Assembly (NCBI GenBank): GCA_013140775.1
Contig: JABFSA010000009.1
Location: 1-63,907, forward strand
Direction of reading: 5' to 3'
From: Acidobacteriota bacterium
GTDB lineage: Bacteria; Acidobacteriota; Vicinamibacteria; Vicinamibacterales; UBA2999
Length of the DNA stretch: 63,907 bases
Part shown: piece after piece, positions 41,399 through 50,131 of the stretch
Layout of the letters: each line of letters starts with the position of its first letter
Numbering within the stretch: position 1 is the first letter of the stretch
Translations under genes and position numbers: made by a program
Notes under the pieces: generated by a model
Database searches by the model: none
Seen by the model: only the letters and a program-made list of their open reading frames with translations
Told to the model about the DNA's origin: nothing

Positions 41399-43600
41399 AT
41401 GCGCTCCGTGTCGCCACGCAACACGTGGAACCGATTGCTCGCTGGCGGCGTCGCATCCGCACTCTCCGCCGGCGTGTTGCTGGCGCTGATCCCCATCCTG
41501 TTCGGCCGACCGCTGCCGATGATCCGAGTGGACTGGCGCAACATCAGCGAGCCGGATCGAATCGGCGCGGAGCAACGGCTTCAGCTCAGCGAGCCCGCCC
41601 CCATCGGTGGCCGCGCCTGGTACTACGTCCCGCTGGACACATCGCCACAGGCACTGCTGGCGGTCGTGACGGATCCCGCGGTCGAAGACACGAGAGGTAT
41701 CGATCGACGTACGTTTCAAATCACGGATAGCCCTGCGCTCACACCACGCCGTGGCGGTCTTCTCGCTGGACCTCGATGGATGGCGGGAGGGACACGACTT
41801 CTGGCGTACGCGCTCGCGGGCCTCTCTGCCCTGCTGATGCTCAGTGCGCTGCTCAGCTCTCCCCGGCTGGGTCCAGGATCCACGGCCAGAACGCGAATGG
41901 CCGGGCGACTTCGAGACCCGGCAGGAACACTCCGCACGCTGCCTCACACGCTCGGCGCCGGTCTACGCCAACACACGACGGCTGTCGCCGTGATCCTCGT
42001 CTTCCTGGCAACGGTGGCGTGGCGTTTTCTCACCTTTACGGGTTTTACGAACGACCACTACGCCCACCTCGCGCTGGCGCAGCAGATGCTGCTGGGTGAC
42101 AGGCCCATCCGGGATTTTGCGGATCCTGGTTGGCCCTTGACCTACCTGCTCACCGCGGCAGGATGGCTGCTCGCGGGCAACAGCATGGCCACAGAGTGGA
42201 CCATCACCGCACTCGGCTTCGGAATCGGAGCGGCATGTACGGTTGCGGTCGCGCGCCAACTCTCTGGCTCGCTGACGATCGCTCTACTCGTCACGACGTT
42301 CGAGGTACTGATTTACCCGCGCAGTTACTCGTATCCAAAGATGCTCGTCTACGGCGCGTTCGCCTGGATCATCCTCGGGCTTGCCCGCCGCCCATCCACA
42401 CGCCGCATCGTCCTCACGGCCTTGGCAATCGCGATCGCGTTTCTGTTGCGGCACGACCACGGCCTGTTCGTCGGCGCGGCAGCGGCCGCGTGCGTCTTCC
42501 TTGCGACTCGCAGTCAGGGTTGGCGCGATGCGGTCCGTCGCGTCACACAACTGACGGCGATTACGGCCGCCTTCCTCCTGCCGTGGATCCTGTTTGTCTC
42601 GTTCAACGGCGGGCTCCTGGCGTACTTCGAAGCTGGTCTCGACTACTCGCGCGGCGAGGCCGCGGCAACCGCCCTCACCTCCCTGCCGGGGTTCCAAGGA
42701 GGCGGCATGACGACCATGAATGCCAACGCGTGGCTGTTCTGGCTGTTCTGGAGCCTCCCAGTACTGGCTGGAGTCATCGTATGGCGTCGCGCGCGCGGTC
42801 ACCGCGAACAGTGGGTTGGTGAGCTCCCCACGGTCGTCGCGCTCGTCATCATGAGCGTCCTGGTCAATGGGAGCTTTATTCGTCAGGCCCTCGAGGTAAG
42901 AATTCCGGATGCTGTTGTACCCGCGGTCCTTCTGGCAGCGTATGCACTACGCGCCTGCTGGACGAACCTGTGGCGTCAGCGCGGCCTGCAGTGGGCAGTC
43001 CGGTTCGTGACGATTGCTGGTGTCGTCGTGTCGGGTGCGGCGGTCAGCCAGATCTCCGTTGTGGCGGACCAGTACGACAACGCCATGATCTCGAGAGGGC
43101 TGTCGGGCATTCGGATCCGTACGTCCGAAGTCATCGAGCTGCTTCGACGCTCACATCGCGGAGACACACCCAGCCGCTATTCGGCTGCCCTGGCCCCGTT
43201 CTTCGACTATCTCGACCGTTGCTCGTCTCAATCCGATCGGCTGATTGTGACCGGTGAATTTCCCGATGTGCTCGTGCTTGCCGGCCGGCGATTCGCGGGC
43301 GACGGGGTTGTCTTTGGCGCCTGGTACTCTTCCTCGGTCCATCAAGACCGGACGCTCGCACAGATCGAAGAGGATCCTGCGCTCTTCGCGCTGCACATGG
43401 GTGACTACAGCACGTTCCAGGAGCGCTTCAACCTGATCGATCAGTACCTCAACCGGGAGTACGACGAGATGGCAGAGGTAGCGGTTCCAGAGGCCGGGAC
43501 GATTCGCATTCTGAAGCTGCGAAGGCGAGCGCCTGTCGGCACGGATGCCGCCACCGGGTGGCCGTGTTTTACGACGAGACCGACGCCGTCGCGACCATGA
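41399..43600 (+). CDS. GT-C type membrane glycosyltransferase, copy 3, module relocated to N-terminus
   Basis: 733 aa. After one N-terminal helix, residues about 42-112 carry the soluble module (IRVDWRNISEPDRIGAEQR to DTRGIDRRTFQI). A second helix and a basic linker follow. The GT-C core then starts at about residue 200 with FTGFTNDHYAHLALAQQMLLGDRPIRDFADPGWPL. In the core loop where copies 1 and 2 have the module, this protein has only a short GFQGGGMTTMNANAW linker. The soluble tail (PFFDYLDRCSSQSDRLIVTGEFPDV) is conserved. It is a predicted periplasmic glycosyltransferase using a lipid-linked sugar. Confidence 0.72.
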   Translation: MRSVSPRNTWNRLLAGGVASALSAGVLLALIPILFGRPLPMIRVDWRNISEPDRIGAEQRLQLSEPAPIGGRAWYYVPLDTSPQALLAVVTDPAVEDTRGIDRRTFQITDSPALTPRRGGLLAGPRWMAGGTRLLAYALAGLSALLMLSALLSSPRLGPGSTARTRMAGRLRDPAGTLRTLPHTLGAGLRQHTTAVAVILVFLATVAWRFLTFTGFTNDHYAHLALAQQMLLGDRPIRDFADPGWPLTYLLTAAGWLLAGNSMATEWTITALGFGIGAACTVAVARQLSGSLTIALLVTTFEVLIYPRSYSYPKMLVYGAFAWIILGLARRPSTRRIVLTALAIAIAFLLRHDHGLFVGAAAAACVFLATRSQGWRDAVRRVTQLTAITAAFLLPWILFVSFNGGLLAYFEAGLDYSRGEAAATALTSLPGFQGGGMTTMNANAWLFWLFWSLPVLAGVIVWRRARGHREQWVGELPTVVALVIMSVLVNGSFIRQALEVRIPDAVVPAVLLAAYALRACWTNLWRQRGLQWAVRFVTIAGVVVSGAAVSQISVVADQYDNAMISRGLSGIRIRTSEVIELLRRSHRGDTPSRYSAALAPFFDYLDRCSSQSDRLIVTGEFPDVLVLAGRRFAGDGVVFGAWYSSSVHQDRTLAQIEEDPALFALHMGDYSTFQERFNLIDQYLNREYDEMAEVAVPEAGTIRILKLRRRAPVGTDAATGWPCFTTRPTPSRP

Positions 43601-43606
43601 TCCGTC

Positions 43607-43629
43607 GTAGTGTCCGGCTTCAGCCGGAC
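43607..43629 (+). repeat. REP-like palindrome
   Basis: A GTAGTG flank is followed by the perfect hairpin GTCCGGCTTCAGCCGGAC (stem with a 2-base centre), sharing the last G of the flank. It lies between the convergent GT-C copy 3 and holB genes and could act as a transcript end. Confidence 0.8.
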
Positions 43630-43678
43630 CTTTGAACCGGGCAACCACGACGGCACGAGGATCCACGAAGGTTCTTCA

Positions 43679-44731
43679 TCAGATCTGAAGGACCACCCAG
43701 TCGGCGACGACCTTCGGCCCGGCGTTTCGTTCAAGAGCCGCGATGGCCTCATCAACAGCGGCAAACGCACGGGTCGCGCGTTCACGATCGAACGCGGATG
43801 ACAGACCTCGCAGATCCGCTTCGAGATCCGCGTTCGCAAGGGGCGGCGTACCGGCGCCGACAGCAAGCAGGCCAAGATCTCGCAGCAAGGATGCGAGCGC
43901 CCGCAACCGGATTCCAAGATACTCGCGATCGCGATTTCCAGTTGTCGCCTTGCCGACGAGCTCCTGCGCGGCCACGATTCGACGTGCGGGATCGGGCATT
44001 CGCGCGGTCTGGTGCAGCAGCCGCTGCGCGGCCTCACGCGCTTCACCGACATCCAGGCCACGGGACTCGAGGGCGAGTCCCACGCTGCCCCCGGCCTCGG
44101 CCGCAGCCGCGCGAGCGTCAGACTCGGAATACTGATGATCCCGGACGAGCACTTCCACAACCTCGGCAGACGCGAGCTCACCGAATCGCAGGGGACGGCA
44201 TCGCGAGCGCACGGTCGGAAGCAGCGTATCCGCCATGGACGATACCAGCACGAAGACCGACGCCGACGGAGGCTCTTCGAGTGTCTTCAGCAGCGCATTC
44301 TGTGCCTGCGTCACGAGCGCGTCCGCTTCGTCCACGATCACGACACGTCGGCGACCTTCGAAAGGTCGATAGTTCGCGCGATCGATGACGTCGCGCACCG
44401 GCTCGATCTTGATGGTGCCGGTGTCGCTGGGCTCCAGGACGATCACGTCAGGGTGGACACCGCGCGCGATGCGCCGGCACGAAGGACACTCGCCGCAGGC
44501 ATCCACTTCGAGCCTGTCGATCTTTCTCGTGTGAATGCAGTTGAGGGTTGCCGCAATCGCCGTGGCGACACGCCGCTTTCCCACACCTCTGGGGCCTGCA
44601 AGCAGAAGCGAGGGCGGCAACGTCCCACGTGCGATCGCGTGCGTCAGAAGCGTGAGCAGGCGCTTATGACCAACAAGGCCCCGAAACGTCATCGGAGCTG
44701 CGTCGCGCTGCGGAGCCTGCGGGGAAGCCAC
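43679..44731 (-). CDS. holB: DNA polymerase III subunit delta'
   Basis: 350 aa from the GTG at 44731; the ATG at 44692 (MTFRGLVGHKRLL) is a plausible alternative. It is a clamp-loader AAA+ protein: P-loop LLAGPRGVGKRR, zinc-binding CGECPSCRRI after an upstream Cys, Walker B VVIVDEADAL and sensor-1 region VSSMADTLLPTVRSRC. The C-terminal collar domain follows, with an AKL-poor but family-like helical pattern. It works with the delta and tau/gamma subunits to load the beta clamp. It is preceded by a GT2-methyltransferase gene only 7 bp away, an unusual housekeeping/accessory pairing. Confidence 0.9.
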   Translation of the reverse strand: MASPQAPQRDAAPMTFRGLVGHKRLLTLLTHAIARGTLPPSLLLAGPRGVGKRRVATAIAATLNCIHTRKIDRLEVDACGECPSCRRIARGVHPDVIVLEPSDTGTIKIEPVRDVIDRANYRPFEGRRRVVIVDEADALVTQAQNALLKTLEEPPSASVFVLVSSMADTLLPTVRSRCRPLRFGELASAEVVEVLVRDHQYSESDARAAAAEAGGSVGLALESRGLDVGEAREAAQRLLHQTARMPDPARRIVAAQELVGKATTGNRDREYLGIRLRALASLLRDLGLLAVGAGTPPLANADLEADLRGLSSAFDRERATRAFAAVDEAIAALERNAGPKVVADWVVLQI

Positions 44732-44738
44732 GAACTAC

Positions 44739-46169
44739 CTAGGCAGCGGGCTTGCGGCCGACAACGATCACCGAGAGCCCGAAATTGAAGTGATAGCGCT
44801 CTTCAAGCTCCCGAAGACGCGAGACCAGGCCAAACCCCTTCGTGGCGACCTTGGTGATGTGTGGACGCTTGAGCACGCGCCCGAAGATGTACCACCCAAT
44901 CGCGCCAACCCAGTTGAAGTAGCGGCTGGTCTCGACCACAAATCCGGCCTCCCGAAACAGGCCGGTCAAGGAGGCCTCCGTGTAGCGCCGGAAATGGCCC
45001 AGATTCCGGTCAAGATCCGAATACAGCTCCTGGTGGGCCGGCACGAGCACACAGACCACACCACCGGGCTTGATCGCCTGAAACAGCTGCGAGAGGACGT
45101 ACCGATCGTTCTCGATGTGTTCCAGGACGTTGAGGCACACAACAGAATCAATCGCCTCGTGGACAACGTCCTCGGCGCGGAATGTATTCAGATCCAGACG
45201 ACGGATCTGCACGTTCTCGTAGGTGCCAAATCGACGACGCAGCAGATGGAGGTACTCATCCTCGTAGTCGGAGAGCACGACCGCGTCACGGTCGAGCAGA
45301 AACCGTGACAGGTTTCCCGCACCGGATCCGATCTCGAGCACCCGGCGGCCAAGATACGGCGAGAACAGGCGGAACATCGTCTGGTTGTACGAGCCCAGTT
45401 CGCGCATCCGCGCGAGCGTGTGCTGACCCACGTGACCGATGTCGCTGATCACCCAGTGCTTCAGCAGCGTCCAGAGAGCTGAGACCGCATCCTTCGGCCC
45501 GATCTTCTTGCCCTCTGAGTAGTCGCGGCCGTGGTACGAGATGGGAACCTCGAAGATCCGGCAGCCCAGCTTGGCAATCTTGACGGTCACCTCGGGCTCG
45601 AATCCAAACCGGTTCGACCGCAGAGGTATGCGCTTGATGAGATCGGTCCTGAAGGCCTTGTAGCAGGTCTCCATGTCCGTCAGGTTGAGGTTCGTCAGGA
45701 CGTTGGTTGCCAGTGTCAGCAATCTGTTGGCGACCGTGTGCCAGAACAGGTGGACCCGCCGATAGCCCGCAACGAATCGTGACCCATACACGACATCCGC
45801 TTCGCCCGACAGGAGCGGCTTCAGCAGAATGTGGTACTCGCCAGGGTCGTACTCGAGGTCGGCGTCCTGGATGATCAGGAATTCCCCGGTCGCCTCTTCG
45901 ATGCCGCGCCGAATCGCGGCTCCCTTGCCCTGATTGAACGGCTGCTTGAACAGGCGGATGACGTCGGGATAGCGCTCAGCCAGCGAGACCAGGATCTCGG
46001 AGGTGCCGTCGGTCGAACCGTCATCGACCATGACGATCTCTTTCGACACGTCGACGGCAACCACACGTCTGATCAGTTCACGAACCGTGTAGCGCTCGTT
46101 GTAGACCGGAATGATGACCGAGAGTTGAGGTGGTGTCACAACGATGACTGACCGGGAGGCAGGCCCCAT
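44739..46169 (-). CDS. Bifunctional GT2 glycosyltransferase / class I SAM methyltransferase
   Basis: 476 aa from the ATG at 46169 (GTG starts at 46181 and about 46139 are possible). The N-terminal ~235 residues form a DPM1-like GT2 domain with LSVIIPVYNERYTV, VMVDDGSTDGT, the metal-binding IIQDADLEYDP and a late ISYHGRDYSEGKKIGPKDA motif. The C-terminal part, from about residue 270, is a Rossmann methyltransferase with motif I VLEIGSGAGNLSRF and VVCLNVLEHIENDRYVL. There are no transmembrane segments, so it is cytosolic or peripheral. It likely makes a polyprenyl-phosphate sugar and methylates a related substrate; coupling of the two activities is inferred only from the fusion. Confidence 0.88.
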   Translation of the reverse strand: MGPASRSVIVVTPPQLSVIIPVYNERYTVRELIRRVVAVDVSKEIVMVDDGSTDGTSEILVSLAERYPDVIRLFKQPFNQGKGAAIRRGIEEATGEFLIIQDADLEYDPGEYHILLKPLLSGEADVVYGSRFVAGYRRVHLFWHTVANRLLTLATNVLTNLNLTDMETCYKAFRTDLIKRIPLRSNRFGFEPEVTVKIAKLGCRIFEVPISYHGRDYSEGKKIGPKDAVSALWTLLKHWVISDIGHVGQHTLARMRELGSYNQTMFRLFSPYLGRRVLEIGSGAGNLSRFLLDRDAVVLSDYEDEYLHLLRRRFGTYENVQIRRLDLNTFRAEDVVHEAIDSVVCLNVLEHIENDRYVLSQLFQAIKPGGVVCVLVPAHQELYSDLDRNLGHFRRYTEASLTGLFREAGFVVETSRYFNWVGAIGWYIFGRVLKRPHITKVATKGFGLVSRLRELEERYHFNFGLSVIVVGRKPAA

Positions 46170-46247
46170 GATGAATAACACGGGACGACGGCGGAGGAAA
46201 GGCTAAACAGCCTTGACCCACTGCGCCGTCAGGGAGTACACGTGGGT

Positions 46248-47147
46248 ATGTCAATCCGTCCCGTCAAGCGGGTCGCACGGTCCACACCAGTCCTCGAAGG
46301 AGCTGGCGTCCATCTGCACCGGGCCTTCGGGTTCGGTACGACGAGCGAGTTCGACCCCTTCCTCCTGTTTGATGACTTTCGGAACGACAATCCGGACGAC
46401 TACCTTGCCGGTTTCCCCTGGCATCCTCATCGGGGCATCGAAACCATCACCTACGTGCTGGCGGGCTCCGTTGATCACGGCGACAGCCTCGGGAATCAAG
46501 GGAGTCTCGGCTCGGGCGACGTGCAGTGGATGACTGCCGGCAGCGGCATCCTGCATCAGGAGATGCCCAAGGGCGATCCACAGGGCCGCATGCACGGCTT
46601 TCAGCTCTGGGCCAACCTCCCATCGTCCCTGAAAATGACGGCGCCGCGGTACCAGGATGTCACCTCGAACAGCATTCCCGAGATCGTTGACGACGACGGC
46701 ACACGGGTGCGGGTGATTTGCGGCGATTTCTGGGGAAAGAGTGGACCAGTCGATGGCGTCGCCGCTGCCCCTCGGTACCTCGACATTTCCGTACCCGCTG
46801 GCGTTCGCAAACGTCTCGTCGTCGAAACATCCCGGAACGCGTTCGCGTACGTGTTTGAGGGCTCCGGAGTCTTCAAGGACGCGTCGGAACCGCGCGCCGT
46901 GCAGACCGAGCTGGCCGGCTCCGACGCCCCGGCGATGCCTGATCCCATCAGCGACAGGTCGCTCGTGGTCTTCGACACCGGTGATGAGGTCGTCGTCCAG
47001 GCGGGGCCGACGGGCATCCGATTCCTGCTCGTGTCCGGGCTGCCGATTCAGGAGCCGGTCGCGTGGCGCGGCCCGATCGTCATGAACACGACTGAGCAAC
47101 TGCAGCAAGCCTATGCGGAGCTTCGCAGTGGTACGTTCATCAAGTGA
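46248..47147 (+). CDS. Pirin family protein
   Basis: 299 aa from the ATG at 46248; a GTG at 46242 is possible. It is a two-cupin-domain protein with the pirin signature. The N-terminal metal ligands lie in FPWHPHRGIETITYVLAGSVDHGDS and in MTAGSGILHQEMP, giving the three His and one Glu expected to bind Fe or similar. RMHGFQLWANLP is also typical. Bacterial pirins have been shown to act as quercetinases or as redox-linked regulators; the role here is open. TTGACC and TACACG hexamers 18 bp apart lie just upstream. It overlaps the FMN reductase gene by 4 bp. Confidence 0.9.
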   Translation: MSIRPVKRVARSTPVLEGAGVHLHRAFGFGTTSEFDPFLLFDDFRNDNPDDYLAGFPWHPHRGIETITYVLAGSVDHGDSLGNQGSLGSGDVQWMTAGSGILHQEMPKGDPQGRMHGFQLWANLPSSLKMTAPRYQDVTSNSIPEIVDDDGTRVRVICGDFWGKSGPVDGVAAAPRYLDISVPAGVRKRLVVETSRNAFAYVFEGSGVFKDASEPRAVQTELAGSDAPAMPDPISDRSLVVFDTGDEVVVQAGPTGIRFLLVSGLPIQEPVAWRGPIVMNTTEQLQQAYAELRSGTFIK

Positions 47148-47740
47148 CGGCCGAGCTTCCGACTCTGCAGGTGATCGTTGCGAGTACACGTCCGGGCCGG
47201 AAGGGGCCGGCCGTCGCGACCTGGTTTGCTGAACAAGTACGCCAGCACGGGAAGTTCAAGGCTGAGATTGCTGACCTTGGCGTCATCAATCTGCCGCTGC
47301 TCGACGAGCCGGAGCACCCGCGTCTGCGGAAGTATCAGAACGATCACACCAAGTCCTGGAGCGCACGCATCGACCGCTCGCATGCGTTTGTGTTCGTCAC
47401 ACCCGAATACAACTACGGGACGCCGCCCCCGCTGCTCAATGCCCTGGATTACCTGGTGCAGGAGTGGGGCTACAAGCCCGCCGGATTCGTGAGCTATGGC
47501 GGCGTGTCAGGCGGCCTGCGCGGCGTACAGATGACGAAGCAGGTCGTGACCGCACTGAAGATGGTGCCGCTCGTCGAAGCGGTCACCGTCCCCATGTTCA
47601 CAAAGTTCATCGATCCGGAAACGGGTGTGTTCAAGCCCGAAGACGTTCAGGCACAGAGCGCCGCAAAGATGCTGGATGAGCTCCTGCGCTGGTCGAACGC
47701 GCTGCGCGTGCTGCGACCGCCAGACTCGCCGGCGGCGTGA
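47144..47740 (+). CDS. NADPH-dependent FMN reductase / flavodoxin-like quinone reductase
   Basis: 198 aa from a GTG at 47144 that overlaps the pirin stop (GTGA). The flavodoxin-like fold shows the FMN phosphate loop VIVASTRPGRKGPAVATWF, FVFVTPEYNYGTPPPLLNALDYL for the isoalloxazine ring, and SYGGVSGGLRG. It reduces FMN or quinones with NAD(P)H in the cytoplasm. Pirin plus flavin reductase pairs occur in other bacteria and suggest a redox or aromatic detoxification role. A palindromic repeat follows directly, before the convergent solute-binding-protein gene. Confidence 0.9.
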   Translation: MTAELPTLQVIVASTRPGRKGPAVATWFAEQVRQHGKFKAEIADLGVINLPLLDEPEHPRLRKYQNDHTKSWSARIDRSHAFVFVTPEYNYGTPPPLLNALDYLVQEWGYKPAGFVSYGGVSGGLRGVQMTKQVVTALKMVPLVEAVTVPMFTKFIDPETGVFKPEDVQAQSAAKMLDELLRWSNALRVLRPPDSPAA

Positions 47741-47746
47741 TCGTTG

Positions 47747-47764
47747 GTCCGGCTTCAGCCGGAC
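47747..47764 (+). repeat. REP-like palindrome (stem only)
   Basis: GTCCGGCTTCAGCCGGAC, identical to the hairpin at 43607 but without the GTAGTG flank. It lies between convergent genes. Confidence 0.75.
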
Positions 47765-47775
47765 CTGATCGCAGG

Positions 47776-48843
47776 CTAGCGCGTCCCTCCAAAGAGACCC
47801 TCGTACATGTTCTTCCATTTGTCGTACTCGTCGAGCGTCACCCGCGCGTCGACAAACGTCATGGGCACTTTGTTGAGCGGCGTGTCCACCTTCGTGCTCG
47901 TCGGGACGAACTCGCGGTCCGCGATGATCTTCTGACCTTCTTCGCTCAACTCGAAGTCATAGAAGAGCACCGCAGCGTGCGGATGCGGAGCATTGCGGGC
48001 AACGCTCACGCCGTTCGGCCGCGCAATGGCGTTGCCGATCGTGAACCAGTCGATTGGGGCTCCCTCGGCCCTGAGCTGCTCGGCCTTGTAGTTGTACACG
48101 GTCAGCGCCAGAGGCACTTCTCCCGACGCGACCAGTTGCGTGAGCAGCGTGTGTCCCTTCCGAACAGAGATACCGTTGGTCGAGACAATTTTCTTGAAGA
48201 CTTCCTGCGCGGGCCCCTCACCCAGCTCGCCGGCGATACCAGCCAGCCAGTCTGAATCTTCCTGTTCAATCCCGAGCTTGCCCTTCCACTTCGGATCGGT
48301 GAGGTCCTCCCACGTCTTCGGAAGATCTTCCTTCTTGATGAGCTTCGTGTTGTAGGCCTGCACGAATACGTTAAGCCGCGTCCCGACCCACTCGCCGTGC
48401 GGACGGATAGCCGGAGCGATCAAGTCCGCGTGATGTGGGCTCTTCACGAGCTGCAGAATCTTTTCGCGTGAAAGCCCTTCGAGCTCTGGCCCGTTGGTCT
48501 CCACGACGTCTACCGTGTGGCGACCCGCCCGGCTTTCCTGAAGCGCACGGTTGAGGACGGCCTCCGAGCCGGCTCGCCAGATGGTGGCTTCGATGCCGTA
48601 TTTCTTCTCAAAGGCTTCCACGACCTTGCCTATATCCTCGGCAAGCGAGGAGGTGTAGACCGTGAGCGCACCCTCTTTCCTGGCGCCATCGATGAGCTTC
48701 TGCATGCGGTCGGCGCCTTCATACAGCCCGAGATCCGCTGCGGTCACCGTTGCGGCCGGCGGCGGCGATGCGGCGCAACCCACCGCGGCGATAGACGCCA
48801 CTACCGCCAACAGGACACGGACATGAGCACGCGGTTTCGTCAT
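47776..48843 (-). CDS. ABC transporter solute-binding lipoprotein (Fe3+/spermidine-like fold)
   Basis: 355 aa. The N-terminal signal ends in a lipobox (AAVGC, Cys23), so it should be a lipid-anchored binding protein. The mature part starts GLYEGADRMQKLIDGARKEGALTVYTS, the opening of type II binding proteins of the FbpA/AfuA/PotD group. The tandem Tyr pair used by FbpA to hold Fe3+ is not present, so iron is not the likely ligand. It is a clear paralogue of the protein at 50696 (shared QLVASGEVPLAL and APHPHAA blocks). Last gene of the operon, coupled by ATGA overlap to the bicupin gene. Confidence 0.88.
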   Translation of the reverse strand: MTKPRAHVRVLLAVVASIAAVGCAASPPPAATVTAADLGLYEGADRMQKLIDGARKEGALTVYTSSLAEDIGKVVEAFEKKYGIEATIWRAGSEAVLNRALQESRAGRHTVDVVETNGPELEGLSREKILQLVKSPHHADLIAPAIRPHGEWVGTRLNVFVQAYNTKLIKKEDLPKTWEDLTDPKWKGKLGIEQEDSDWLAGIAGELGEGPAQEVFKKIVSTNGISVRKGHTLLTQLVASGEVPLALTVYNYKAEQLRAEGAPIDWFTIGNAIARPNGVSVARNAPHPHAAVLFYDFELSEEGQKIIADREFVPTSTKVDTPLNKVPMTFVDARVTLDEYDKWKNMYEGLFGGTR

Positions 48844-49967
48844 GAGTCTCCACGCAGCACAGGAGGCAGTTCGGTCAGTTCCGCCTCGTAGGCCGCATCC
48901 ATCCGGGGCGTCAGCCCCCGTTTCGCAAGCGCCTGCGCAAACAGCTGTCTCACCTTCGGCGATTCGTCAGCGTAGTCGATCTGGTCGCCGCCAAGACGCC
49001 GTGAGATCCACGCCTTCGGCACCCCCTGGGCATTTCTGATGCTGACGCCCTCAGCTTTGAAGGCCAGGTATCGCGCAGGGGTCGTGCCGGTATTGAAGTG
49101 CTGATGAAACCACAGATTCGGTGGCACGATCATCGATCCCGGCTTCCATTCGAACCGGCGCGGCTCCTCACCCTCGGGCCACATCAGACTGTAGCCTTCC
49201 CCGTTCAGGATGATGACGTGTGCACCGGCTCCGTGCGCATGGGCCTTCTTATACGTGCCCACCGGAAACTGGGAAATATGGCTGTTCATATGCCCCTTGG
49301 CGAGGCTGAAGCGGATATGACCGCCTCCAGCCCCTCGTTCCTTCGCTGTTACCAGGGGCAGGTTTACTGCGTCGGCGACAAAATTGGTCTCGAGCAGAAA
49401 TCCGCGCTGAGCACCGCCGTTCGCGAAGTATGACGGCTCGCCGCTGAAACGATCCGGAAAGTCGTACCGGGTGTTGAAAACAAAATCGAGGTCACCGAAG
49501 GCGTTGATGACCACGGGCGCATTGGTGACGGCGACGTAGCGCGCCGGCCGGGTGCCGGAACCATTGAAGTGCTGGTGCCAGGCGTTGAGCGGAATCGCAA
49601 ACAGCGCACCGGCTTTCCACTCGAACGATGTTCGCTGACCGGCCTCGTTCCACACCGATGTGGATCCGAGCCCGTCGAGCACAAGCACCATCTCTTCGTA
49701 CAGCTGGCGTTGCGGCGCCAACGCCTTGCCTGGCGGAATCTCGCACACGTAGCAGTCGTTCGACGTCCGCGACGCGTCGTGGTTGAGAAAGACACCCATC
49801 CCGCCGCGCCTCGCCCACGGCTTCAGCTCGACAGCATGCAAATCAGGTACGTACAGCGAGCTGACGATGTCGAGCCCTTCAGACTTGACCCATCGAGTGT
49901 ACGGACTGTCTTTCTCGGTCGTGAATTTGACCGCAAGATCGTCGGAAACGAGTGCGTCTCTGGACAT
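48840..49967 (-). CDS. Bicupin protein (two HQHFN-type cupin domains)
   Basis: 375 aa with two cupin domains in tandem. The first has YEEMVLVLDGLGSTSVWNEAG and ends in NAWHQHFNGSGTRPARYVA; the second has KAHAHGAGAHVIILNGEGYS and ends in NLWFHQHFNTGTTPARYLA. The second domain shows the full HxH...H pattern for a metal site, while the first has lost the front histidines. The layout is gentisate-dioxygenase-like, but the HQHFN signature sets it apart. It could be an enzyme or sensor acting on the transported compound. The stop overlaps the next gene by 4 bp. Confidence 0.85.
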   Translation of the reverse strand: MSRDALVSDDLAVKFTTEKDSPYTRWVKSEGLDIVSSLYVPDLHAVELKPWARRGGMGVFLNHDASRTSNDCYVCEIPPGKALAPQRQLYEEMVLVLDGLGSTSVWNEAGQRTSFEWKAGALFAIPLNAWHQHFNGSGTRPARYVAVTNAPVVINAFGDLDFVFNTRYDFPDRFSGEPSYFANGGAQRGFLLETNFVADAVNLPLVTAKERGAGGGHIRFSLAKGHMNSHISQFPVGTYKKAHAHGAGAHVIILNGEGYSLMWPEGEEPRRFEWKPGSMIVPPNLWFHQHFNTGTTPARYLAFKAEGVSIRNAQGVPKAWISRRLGGDQIDYADESPKVRQLFAQALAKRGLTPRMDAAYEAELTELPPVLRGDS

Positions 49968-50131
49968 GTTGAGAATTACCGTTCGAACTTCATTGTTCTC
50001 CGCTTCTCAGCTCGTGTTCACGTTCGGTTCAGATTCATTCTTCACAGTTCGATTGCAGCTGAACTCGGACCCGAACCCCGAACACAGAACCGAACCGAGA
50101 ACCAGAGAACCGAGAAGTGTGAACGACAAGT
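49968..50131. repeat. Intergenic region with GAACCGA-rich degenerate repeats
   Basis: This 164-bp gap inside the operon holds a low-complexity run at 50061-50124 built on GAACCGA/GAACC units. The other half (49981-50035) is rich in TTC/GTTC units, such as GTTCACGTTCGGTTC, and is roughly complementary. The two halves could pair into a long imperfect stem. No ORF or promoter is clear. Confidence 0.5.
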
